Below, in pieces: positions 42,694 to 50,903 of a stretch of 54,388 bases of DNA (positions within the stretch are counted from its first letter, which is position 1; every line of letters begins with the position of its first letter). This DNA is from Acidobacteriaceae bacterium. Its GTDB lineage: Bacteria; Acidobacteriota; Terriglobia; Terriglobales; Acidobacteriaceae. The stretch is taken from the NCBI GenBank assembly GCA_030037635.1, contig JASHQH010000092.1, forward strand, positions 1 to 54,388, read 5' to 3'. The translations under genes and the position numbers were made by a program. A model generated the notes under the pieces. That model saw nothing but the letters and a program-made list of their open reading frames with translations. It was not told the DNA's origin and made no database searches.

Positions 42694-45600
42694 ATGTTCG
42701 ACCGCAAGCTTTCCTCGCTCCTGATGATTTCCGCATTGGTTTCGCTCGTCGTTGTGAGCACGCTCACCAGCTGCGGTGGCAGCTCGTCGCCCATTATGGT
42801 GACAGTTACGGCCGCAGCCTCGACGGTGGATGGTGCAGACAGCACCACGCTGACTGCAACGGTGGAGAACGACCGTAACGCAGCGGGTGTTACCTGGAGC
42901 ACGACGGCCGGAACTCTGTCGAACGAGACCACCACGTCGGCGACCCTCACGGCTCCGGCGGCTACCAGTGCAGAGCAGACCATCACCGTCACCGCGACTT
43001 CAGTTGCCGAAGCCACGCGAACCGGGACGGCGACGGTCACCGTCGCGGCCAAGCCTGCGGTGACCACAACCAGTTCCAGCTTGACAGGATCAGTGGGAAC
43101 AGCCCTCTCGCTCACGTTGCAAGCCGGCGGCGGGATTCCGCCGTATAAGAACTGGGCCGTCTACACTGCGGGTGGCGGCAATCCGCTGCCCTCCTGCCTG
43201 ACGCTGAGCTCGGCGGGAGTCATCACCACCGCTTCAGGAACGGCGCCTACAGCCTCGTGCGCGGGTACTTACAGCGATTTGTACTTTCAATTCACTGATT
43301 CGGGCACGCCGACGCCGGTCACAGCCACCTCATCGGCTCTGACCATCACCATCACGGCGCCCTCGATCAACTTCACTCCCTCGCTTCCCCAAGGCGCCGT
43401 CGGAACAGCATACACAGGTAGTGTTGCCGCAACGGGCGCCGTCGGCGCAACGACTTACAGTGTGGCCAGCGGTGCGTTGCCGCCGGATCTGAGCCTGAAC
43501 ACCAGTACCGGCGCCATCACGGGAGCGCCAAAAGCGGCCGATGTAGGCACCGCCAGCTTCACCATCAAGGTTGTCGACGCTTATGGCGATACCGCAACCT
43601 CCGGCTCCCTGAGCATCTCCATCGCGGCTGCTCCGGCAATTACCTTCGGCGCGGCGCCCAGCTCCACGGCGACCGTTGGCGTGGCCTATGCAAGTGGTGT
43701 GTCCGCCAGCGGCGGCGCGGGTGCGCTCACCTTGAGCGTGGCCAGCGGAGCGTTGCCTCCGGACCTGAGCCTGAACATCAGCACCGGCGCCATCGCAGGA
43801 ACTCCCAAAACTGCCGACATCGGCACATTTACGTTTGCGGTCAAGGCGGCCGACGCTTATGGAGACTCCGCGACGTCGCCGACTTACAGCATCGTGGTCA
43901 GCTATCCGGCCGTGACCATCACTCCGGCGGCGGGAAGCTTGCCTCTGGCCGTCACAGGGCAGTCGTATTCGCAAGCGCTGACGGCGGCGGGCGGCAGCGG
44001 AGCCGGCTACACCTGGACGGTGACGGGACTGCCGGCGAACGGGTTGAGCTACTCGGCCAGCGGCGCCACGCTGACGATCAGCGGGCCGGCCACGGCAACG
44101 GGAACCGTCAGCTTCACGGCGTCGGCGACTGACAGCGCGAGCAACAGCGCGGGACCGCTTTCCTACAGCATTCAGGTGTACAGCCCCGTAACCTTGCCGC
44201 CATCGAATCCCGCTTCCCTGCCCGCAACGGCGACGGTGAACCTTGCCTACAGCGGCACGATTTCCACTTCCGGCGGAAGCGGCAACTATTCCTGGACAGT
44301 CAGCGGCCTCTCCGACGGCCTCAGCTCTTCATCGAGCGGCGGCACACTCACCATCACCGGCACTCCTACCGCTGCGGCAACGGTCGCGGCCAACGTGTCG
44401 GTAAAAGATACCACCACCAACGTCACTGCGACGGCGAGCTACACCATCACCGTGTACGCCACGGTGACTCTGCCCGCAACCAATCCCTCTACGCTGGGCC
44501 CGGCCATCGTCAGCACTCCCTATACGGGGACCATCGCTGCGGCGGGCGGTAGCGGAAACTACTCGTGGGCGGTGACCGGCCTGCCTTCCGACGGCCTGAA
44601 CTACTCGGCCAACGGCGCCACGCTGACCATCAGCGGCACACCCGGTGCGACACCCACGACGGTTTCGTTTACCGCCAAGGTGACCGACACCACGACGAAT
44701 CAATCGTCCGGACCTTACAGCTACACCATCGGGGTGTACAACGCCCTCACCCAGAGCGCTTCAGGATTGCCGCTGATCGCAACCGTCAACACCGCGTATA
44801 GCGGATCGATCACCGCCTCCGGCGGCAGCGGAACCGGCTACACCTGGACGGTGACCGGCCTCAGCGGCGGACTGACCTCGTCCTCGAGCGGCGCGACGCT
44901 GACCGTCAGCGGCACACCCACGTCGGCTGCGGCCATCCAGTTCACCGTCAAGGTGACCGATAGCGCGGGGAACACTGCGGGCCCGACCAGCTACACCATC
45001 AACGCCTACAATGCGCTGTCGTTGCCCGCCACCAATCCAGCCACGCTGGGTCCGGCAACCATCAATGCGCTCTACAGCGGCACAATCGTCGCCTCGGGCG
45101 GCAGCGGCAACTACTCCTGGACGGTCACCGGGCTGCCCTCCGACAGCCTGAGTTCCTCCGCCAATGGCGGCACACTCACCATCAGCGGCACACCCACGTC
45201 GGCGACTACGGTTTCGTTCACCGCCAGCGTGAAAGACACGACCACCGGCGTGACCGTTGGCCCGAACACATATACCGTCACCGTCTACAGCGGCGTCACG
45301 CTGCCCACGCCGAACCCCTCCACGCTGGGGTCGGCAGACGCAAGCTCGACGTATACCGGGACTGTGGTAGCGGCTGGCGGCAGTGGAAATTACTCTTGGA
45401 CCATCACCGGCCTGCCCTCGGACGGCTTAAGCTATGCAACAGCTGGCGCAACGTTAACGGTCAGCGGCACGCCCACCTCGGCGCAGACCGTTTCGTTCAC
45501 CGCCAAGGTGACAGACACTTCCAGCAACCAGACCGCCGGGCCAAACACATACACGATTACGGTCTACGGCGCGCTTTCGCTGCCCACGCCCGATCCATCG

Positions 45601-48318
45601 TCGCTGCCTTCGACGGGCTACACCGGGCAAAGCTACTCTGGCTCGATCAACACATCGGGCGGCAGCGGCAGCTACTCCTGGTCGACCTCGGGTCTTGCCG
45701 GAACGGGCCTGAGCGCAAGCCCCAGCGGTGCGAGCCTCGGCATCAGCGGATCGCCTTCAGCGGCCGGGACGATCAGCTTTAACGTGACGCTTACCGACGC
45801 CACGACCAATTATTCCGTCACCCAGAACAACTACACCATCACGGTCAGCAACCCGATCGCGGTGTCGTTGCCGGCGCCAAGCACATCCATACCCGGCTCG
45901 GCGACCGTCGGCCAGAACTACACCGGGTCGATCCAGGCCAGCAACGGCGTGCCGGGGTACACGTGGTACATCAATGGCACGCAGGTCACGTCGGGCTATT
46001 CACTGGGCGACGGCATCACCGCATCGAACACCGGCGGCAGCACGCTCTCGTTCAGCGGATCGCCGGCTTCGGCGCAAACCATCGGGCCGTTCACGGTGAA
46101 GGTGACCGACAGTACGCAACCGGCCAACACCTCTGCAACGCAGAACTATTCCATCGTTGTGAACACGGCCGGCGGGACCATCGGCGGACTGTTCAGCCTG
46201 CAGAATTACTGCTACAACGGCAACAGCAATCTGCCCGTCACTTTCACGGTCACGCTCACCAATACGTCCACGAACGCAACCTTAACGCAAACCACGACCA
46301 GCAGCGGCACCTATTCGTTCACCAACGTTCCGCCCGGCACCTACACCATCACGCCGTCCATTATAGGAGCGACAGGCTCGCTGTTCTATCCCAGCGATCC
46401 CGCCAGCTCCACCGGTGTCACGGTCGCGAACGGAACCAACCTGCCCAACGAAAACTTCAACGTGCAGGTGGCCTACACGGTCTCAGGCACGGTGAGCTAC
46501 AACGGCTCGCAGACCGGGCAGACGTACTTGACGCTGAGCGGCGGCTGCAGTAACGGGAGTGGGCAATTAGGCACCAGCATCAGCGAAACCACGCTAACCT
46601 CTGGCGGAGCCTACACCATTCGCGGCGTGCAGCCAGGCAGCTATACGCTCTCGGCATGGATGGATCCGATCGGCAACGAAATACAGAACGCCATCGACCC
46701 GACCGGCAGTAATTCCTCCGTCACGGTCTCGAACGCCAACGTCACCGGCGTCGGCGTCACTATGGCCAATCCCACATTCGCGACACCCGATGAGAATCCG
46801 CAGATCGAGGGCATCATCCCCAACTCGCAAGGCGTGCTCATTGAGTACAGTCCGAGCAAAAACGAGAGTGGCAATGGCATCGAGGACGCGAACGAATACC
46901 TGGTGCAATGGAGCACCAGTCCCACGCTAGGCGGCGGGACCAATGGCGGCCAATTTGGCACCATATCCGGAAGCCACGCGTTCCCGGCAGACGGAGACAA
47001 GAACGTTTGGGTCCTCACCAATGCGGTGCTTGCCGGTTCGGGCTACAGCTTCACCTCGGGCCAAACCTACTACTTCCAGGCCCGGTCCTATAACACGCTC
47101 GATGGCGATGCGCATCCCACCGGATGGTGCAACTACACATCGAGCGGGTGCAGCGGCACCACCGGCTTTATTGGTGTCACCATCGACACGCCCGCATGCA
47201 CCGGCACCTGCACCGCGGTTTCGGGCACGGTCACCATTCCCTCGGGTCTTGTCTGCCCGACGAACTCCTCGCAGCAAATTTGCGCAGGCGCGCCGCTCTA
47301 CCTGGGCATGCTCGAAATATCGCCCAGCACCGGCAACCCGACCGGCATCTATGCAATGGAGATTGCCAGCCCGGTAGTCGGGGCGAATGCCTTTACGGTC
47401 TCCGTTCCCAGCGGCTCCAACTATGGAGTGTTCGGAATCCTCGACCAGCTGGATAACGGCGAAATGGGCACCGAGGCGGTGGAAAATGTCAGGGAGAATC
47501 TCTCCGCTGGCCTCACCATATCGGGCAGCTCGCAGACCGTGCCAGGAGTCACGCTGCCCTCGGCAAACAGCGTGCCAGCCGTATCCACGCAGTACAACTC
47601 CTACAACTGCTCGGGCTGCAGTTCGACCTCGACGAGCTACCAGCTTAATTTCCGTGTGGAGGAGCAGAACCGGCTGCCGGTGGCCGTTACCCTGACCTCC
47701 GGCCCCAACCTGCTGGTCAACAACGCCGGGACCATGCCCGTTGATATGAGCGGCAACTGCAGCGATTGCGGCAACACGCAATTCGGTTACACCGCCACGC
47801 TTGCCGGCGGCGCGCCAAAAGTCGGCGACACCTACGGCTTCACCGTGACCTACAGCGACGGGACCGTCGAAACCGGCAGCGTGATCAACAGCGCGGTGAC
47901 CGCATTTGGCAGCACGGGCGCGGTGGTCGGGCCGAGCGATCTGCCCACCCTCACTTCGCCCGCTAATGGGACGACGGCCGCCAGCGATCAGCCGACGTTT
48001 ACCTGGACCGACCCAGCCCTGACCAACCCAGGCAACTACTATTACTCCTTCTACCTGGATCAGTCGGGTGGCAGCGCATGCCCTGACAACAATTGCACCA
48101 TCTGGTCGGTCCCGAACCAAAATGGCAACTACAACGGATTCTCGTACACGACCACCTCATTGACTTGGGGCGTGGATCCGATTTCCGGAGACGACAGCAC
48201 ACCGTCTGTCACCAGCCTGACCAGCGGGTACACCTACAACTGGAGCATTACAGTCAACGACAGCAGCGGTTTCCCGGCCAACCAGGCAACAAGCTCCGTT
48301 TACTTCATGGCTCCATAG
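42694..48318 (+). CDS. giant lipoprotein with tandem putative Ig-like domains
   Basis: 1874 residues. The signal peptide ends in the lipobox LTSC (residues 24-27), so it is lipid-anchored. A Big_2-like domain (about 34-125) is followed by two cadherin/He_PIG-type domains with repeated GALPPDLSLNTSTGAITGAPK, then about seven modules of roughly 93 residues (about 430-1080) marked by GGSGNYSWTVTGLPSDGL and GTLTISGTPTSA. A carboxypeptidase-regulatory-like part (TNTSTNATLTQTTTSSGTYSFTNVPPGTYTITP), a Cys-containing region and a final fibronectin-like domain follow. It is strongly Ser/Thr/Gly-rich, as in surface adhesins. A surface attachment or sugar-binding role is inferred. Two LuxR genes and two palindromes precede it. 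Confidence 0.88.
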   Translation: MFDRKLSSLLMISALVSLVVVSTLTSCGGSSSPIMVTVTAAASTVDGADSTTLTATVENDRNAAGVTWSTTAGTLSNETTTSATLTAPAATSAEQTITVTATSVAEATRTGTATVTVAAKPAVTTTSSSLTGSVGTALSLTLQAGGGIPPYKNWAVYTAGGGNPLPSCLTLSSAGVITTASGTAPTASCAGTYSDLYFQFTDSGTPTPVTATSSALTITITAPSINFTPSLPQGAVGTAYTGSVAATGAVGATTYSVASGALPPDLSLNTSTGAITGAPKAADVGTASFTIKVVDAYGDTATSGSLSISIAAAPAITFGAAPSSTATVGVAYASGVSASGGAGALTLSVASGALPPDLSLNISTGAIAGTPKTADIGTFTFAVKAADAYGDSATSPTYSIVVSYPAVTITPAAGSLPLAVTGQSYSQALTAAGGSGAGYTWTVTGLPANGLSYSASGATLTISGPATATGTVSFTASATDSASNSAGPLSYSIQVYSPVTLPPSNPASLPATATVNLAYSGTISTSGGSGNYSWTVSGLSDGLSSSSSGGTLTITGTPTAAATVAANVSVKDTTTNVTATASYTITVYATVTLPATNPSTLGPAIVSTPYTGTIAAAGGSGNYSWAVTGLPSDGLNYSANGATLTISGTPGATPTTVSFTAKVTDTTTNQSSGPYSYTIGVYNALTQSASGLPLIATVNTAYSGSITASGGSGTGYTWTVTGLSGGLTSSSSGATLTVSGTPTSAAAIQFTVKVTDSAGNTAGPTSYTINAYNALSLPATNPATLGPATINALYSGTIVASGGSGNYSWTVTGLPSDSLSSSANGGTLTISGTPTSATTVSFTASVKDTTTGVTVGPNTYTVTVYSGVTLPTPNPSTLGSADASSTYTGTVVAAGGSGNYSWTITGLPSDGLSYATAGATLTVSGTPTSAQTVSFTAKVTDTSSNQTAGPNTYTITVYGALSLPTPDPSSLPSTGYTGQSYSGSINTSGGSGSYSWSTSGLAGTGLSASPSGASLGISGSPSAAGTISFNVTLTDATTNYSVTQNNYTITVSNPIAVSLPAPSTSIPGSATVGQNYTGSIQASNGVPGYTWYINGTQVTSGYSLGDGITASNTGGSTLSFSGSPASAQTIGPFTVKVTDSTQPANTSATQNYSIVVNTAGGTIGGLFSLQNYCYNGNSNLPVTFTVTLTNTSTNATLTQTTTSSGTYSFTNVPPGTYTITPSIIGATGSLFYPSDPASSTGVTVANGTNLPNENFNVQVAYTVSGTVSYNGSQTGQTYLTLSGGCSNGSGQLGTSISETTLTSGGAYTIRGVQPGSYTLSAWMDPIGNEIQNAIDPTGSNSSVTVSNANVTGVGVTMANPTFATPDENPQIEGIIPNSQGVLIEYSPSKNESGNGIEDANEYLVQWSTSPTLGGGTNGGQFGTISGSHAFPADGDKNVWVLTNAVLAGSGYSFTSGQTYYFQARSYNTLDGDAHPTGWCNYTSSGCSGTTGFIGVTIDTPACTGTCTAVSGTVTIPSGLVCPTNSSQQICAGAPLYLGMLEISPSTGNPTGIYAMEIASPVVGANAFTVSVPSGSNYGVFGILDQLDNGEMGTEAVENVRENLSAGLTISGSSQTVPGVTLPSANSVPAVSTQYNSYNCSGCSSTSTSYQLNFRVEEQNRLPVAVTLTSGPNLLVNNAGTMPVDMSGNCSDCGNTQFGYTATLAGGAPKVGDTYGFTVTYSDGTVETGSVINSAVTAFGSTGAVVGPSDLPTLTSPANGTTAASDQPTFTWTDPALTNPGNYYYSFYLDQSGGSACPDNNCTIWSVPNQNGNYNGFSYTTTSLTWGVDPISGDDSTPSVTSLTSGYTYNWSITVNDSSGFPANQATSSVYFMAP
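43990..45850 (+). repeat. seven tandem coding repeats of about 280 bases
   Basis: The segment encoding the GGSG-x-YxW motif recurs near 43990, 44272, 44554, 44820, 45097, 45376 and 45659 with periods of 266-283 bases. DNA similarity is high within the motif. Such arrays can recombine and change copy number. Confidence 0.85.
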
Positions 48319-48409
48319 GCCTGCGCCTGTTCCACCGGCGAGGCGGTCAGCCAGGCGGTTGGCCGCCCGCTCGGTATCCTTAGCGCAAACGCACGGAATT
48401 TGCTTGGAG

Positions 48410-48485
48410 TGGTGAGCCCGGTGCGGATCGAACGCACGACCCACGCCTTAAAAGGGCGTTGCTCTACCAACTGAGCTACGGGCTC
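48410..48485 (-). tRNA. tRNA-Lys (anticodon TTT)
   Basis: On the minus strand, 76 bases including an encoded 3' CCA. The acceptor stem GAGCCCG/CGGGCTC, the D arm GCTC-AGTTGGTA-GAGC, the anticodon stem ACGCC/GGCGT with loop CTTTTAA (anticodon TTT), a 5-base variable loop and the T arm with TTCGATC are all complete. It reads Lys codons AAA and AAG. It lies alone between the giant lipoprotein gene and a TetR gene. Confidence 0.97.
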
Positions 48486-48608
48486 ACAGTTTAAACAACT
48501 TGCGTATTTACAACAACCGTCTTTAAGTTTACCCCAGCCATCGCGAAGCGACTGGCGAAGGCGTGCCGGAAAGTAGCCTGATTCCTGCCGTGACTTTACG
48601 AGGATGCG

Positions 48609-49259
48609 CTAATCTTTCCTTCGAGCGTCAAGTTGGCAAGCGGCGCCTTGCAACATAAGGGCAAGACCTTCTTTGTATCGCCGCTCGAATCGGTCAAAAA
48701 GGACCGGTCCTGCCTGGCGCATGAGCGGAAGTGCTTCAGAGGAGAGACCCTCATTGCGCCTCTGAAGATTGTATTGTTCTGAACGTTGCCCGGGGCGCGG
48801 AAAGACAGCCTGTTCCTCAATCACAAAGCTGAGCGTGTAGTTGTAGACCGTGCTGAGCAAAACCACGCACTGCCGCAAAGTGAACCCAGCTTTAATTAAT
48901 TGCGTTCCTATCCTTTCAGCCGTCTTCATATACTCGGTGTTGGTCAGTTTCGTCCCCGTAACCATGCGAGCCCCATCGCGATAACGAAGCAGGGCTTTTC
49001 GTAAGCCCTCTCCAAACGCAGCCACCCATCCCTTCCAGTCAGACTGCCGGCGCGCCGGCAGAAGCTCTGGAGCCGCCTCAGCCAGAAGCAATGTGGCCAT
49101 CTCGTTCAACAGCTCTTCTTTGTTCTTGAAATGCCAGTACATCGCCCCCGCGCGGACCTTCAATGCCGCTCCGAGACGCCGCAGGGTAAGCTCCTCCAGG
49201 CCAACCTGGTTGAGAAGCTGGAGAGCGCCGCGGGTCAGAATCTCCCGATTCACTTTCAT
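48609..49259 (-). CDS. TetR family regulator (TetR-like C-terminal domain)
   Basis: 216 residues. The HTH is LTRGALQLLNQVGLEELTLRRLGAALKVRAGAMYWHFKNKEELLNEMATLLL (about residues 8-58). The following helices with FGEGLRKALLRYRDGARMVTGTKL and AERIGTQLIKAGFTLRQCVVLLSTVYNYTLSFVIEEQA resemble the ligand-binding domain of tetracycline repressor-type proteins. It is divergent from the quinone-oxidoreductase-like gene with 124 bases between the starts, holding a 35-base dyad. It probably represses both genes and is released by a hydrophobic ligand or an electrophile. A short upstream frame is not used, as the ATG at 49259 fits the family N-terminus. Confidence 0.93.
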   Translation of the reverse strand: MKVNREILTRGALQLLNQVGLEELTLRRLGAALKVRAGAMYWHFKNKEELLNEMATLLLAEAAPELLPARRQSDWKGWVAAFGEGLRKALLRYRDGARMVTGTKLTNTEYMKTAERIGTQLIKAGFTLRQCVVLLSTVYNYTLSFVIEEQAVFPRPGQRSEQYNLQRRNEGLSSEALPLMRQAGPVLFDRFERRYKEGLALMLQGAACQLDARRKD

Positions 49260-49291
49260 GAATCCAGCATATCAATCTTTGTGTCTCATAA

Positions 49292-49326
49292 TTGAACACT
49301 GTGCAATTTTATTGTACGATGTTCAA
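49292..49326. promoter_or_regulatory. 35-base imperfect dyad, candidate TetR operator
   Basis: Outer arms TTGAACA (49292-49298) and TGTTCAA (49320-49326) are perfect; further inward GTGCAA and TTGTAC pair with one mismatch. About 13 of 17 positions per arm match. It sits in the middle of the 124-base divergent gap between the TetR gene and the reductase gene. Confidence 0.7.
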
Positions 49327-49383
49327 GTCGCTCCCGGGCAGGCCATCGCGGTCAGCTAGGGGGCCTTCAGGAGAGATGAGCCG

Positions 49384-50358
49384 ATGAAAGCAGCCATTGT
49401 GAAAGCACCCCAGAGTAGTCCCGTGTACGGGGACTTCGCTGAACCCATTGCCCGGGACGGATTCACCATCGTCCAGGTGAAGGCGTCAGCCCTCAGCCAG
49501 CTCACCAAGTCGCGTGCGTCGGGTTCGCACTACAGTTCGGACGGTGCTTTCCCGGCCGTCGCCGGCACTGACGGCGTAGGCCTCGCCCAGGACGGGAAGC
49601 GCGTCTACTTCGGCCTTCCTGAAGCTCCATTTGGAGCCCTTGCGGAGCGCTCGCTGGTGAATACAAAGCATTGCGTTCCCTTGCCCGATGGGCTGGACGA
49701 TGTAACTGCAGCCGCCATTGCCAATCCTGGAATGTCGGCCTGGGCATCACTGATTGAACGCGCACATCTTAAGCCCGGCGAGACTGTGCTCGTGAACGGT
49801 GCGACAGGAACTGCCGGCCGCATTGCGGTGCAGTTGGCAAAGTATCTTGGCGCCGGGAAGGTGATCGCGACGGGGCGAAATGAAATCGAGCTCGAAGAAG
49901 TCAAATCGCTGGGCGCGGATGTTGTTCTTCCGTTCACTCTGGGCGCGCTTCATCCTCTGGGAGCAAAACGGTACGAAGAAGCACTGATACAGCAGTTTGG
50001 AAAAGGCATCGACATCGTGATCGATTACCTGTGGGGGAAGGCTGCCAGAACCATCATCGCTGCCATTGCCAAAGGAGTTGAGGACACCACTCCTGTTCGC
50101 TTCGTGCACGTCGGTGGCGCAAGCGGAGAGGAGAGCATCGATCTCCCGGGAGCCGGTTTGCGTTCATCCCCCATTGTGTTGATGGGGAGTGGCGCCAAAA
50201 GTGTGCCGTTGCCTTCGCTGTTGAATGCCGCCCGCCAGACCTTCGAAGCGGTTGGACCGGCAAACCTGCGCATCGCCACCTGTTCCCTTCCTCTCTCCGA
50301 CGTAGAGAGCCATTGGAACGCTCCCGGAAAGCCGCGAGTGGTCTTCACCCTCGGCTGA
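49384..50358 (+). CDS. MDR-family NAD(P)H:quinone oxidoreductase-like protein
   Basis: 324 residues, medium-chain dehydrogenase fold. It lacks the Cys and His of the catalytic zinc site, so it belongs to the zinc-independent quinone-oxidoreductase type. Motifs: FAEPIARDGFTIVQVKASALSQLTK near residues 19-40, and the nucleotide-binding AHLKPGETVLVNGATGTAGRIAVQLAKYLGAGKVIATGRN near 118-155. It likely reduces a quinone or an alpha,beta-unsaturated carbonyl using NADPH. The regulatory partner is the divergent TetR gene. Whether it protects from an electrophile or antibiotic is an inference. Confidence 0.88.
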   Translation: MKAAIVKAPQSSPVYGDFAEPIARDGFTIVQVKASALSQLTKSRASGSHYSSDGAFPAVAGTDGVGLAQDGKRVYFGLPEAPFGALAERSLVNTKHCVPLPDGLDDVTAAAIANPGMSAWASLIERAHLKPGETVLVNGATGTAGRIAVQLAKYLGAGKVIATGRNEIELEEVKSLGADVVLPFTLGALHPLGAKRYEEALIQQFGKGIDIVIDYLWGKAARTIIAAIAKGVEDTTPVRFVHVGGASGEESIDLPGAGLRSSPIVLMGSGAKSVPLPSLLNAARQTFEAVGPANLRIATCSLPLSDVESHWNAPGKPRVVFTLG

Positions 50359-50903
50359 ACCACAAAGACATCGTCCAGGAACGGATGGCGCCTGGCTCTG
50401 ATTCGCAGTAACCGCGCTCGCTGGTACGGTGGTACTTGCGGCCCCGCCCGAAAACAGAGTACCGAATGGGGATAGCGGCGCATCATATAGAAAATGGGAG
50501 GTTTCTAAGCTTTTCTATGGCGGAAAAGTGTTAGCGTCGCGACCTTCGAAGTGCTATGTTCTGAAGTCAGCCAGACCACTACGATTTTCTTGTGAGTTCA
50601 CCCGCCATCGGGGTGTGTATTCCGGCTTTGGGGACGCGGCGGCGGCCGTTCATAGCGTTTTAGGAAAAAACTGTAGGGCGAAGCGAATATAGCAAAATCG
50701 GCGCAACCAACCCGGAGTAAGAAACGGCCTTTGTTTCTTGGGGTGACAAATCGGCGGCCCCAGCGGCAGGTCGTTGTCGCCGGGATTGAGACATGGGAGC
50801 GGCGAGCATGCACTTAGGCATGAACCTCACACTATTTCCTGAAACGCCATGGAACTCGCCGGCACAGAACATCGCGCGATGAGGAAAGGTGCAGGGGACC
50901 ACT
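50359..50903. other. 545-base intergenic region upstream of the cellulose operon
   Basis: Precedes bcsQ and should hold the bcs promoter and any control site. Short open frames on both strands show no family signs. No c-di-GMP riboswitch signature was recognised. There is a run of G-rich and A-rich blocks around 50630-50690 with no clear meaning. The ribosome-binding site AGGGGAC lies just before 50904. Confidence 0.45.

Noticed and set aside
50359-50903. Possible c-di-GMP riboswitch upstream of bcsQ
   Set aside because: The conserved GEMM core was not found by eye.
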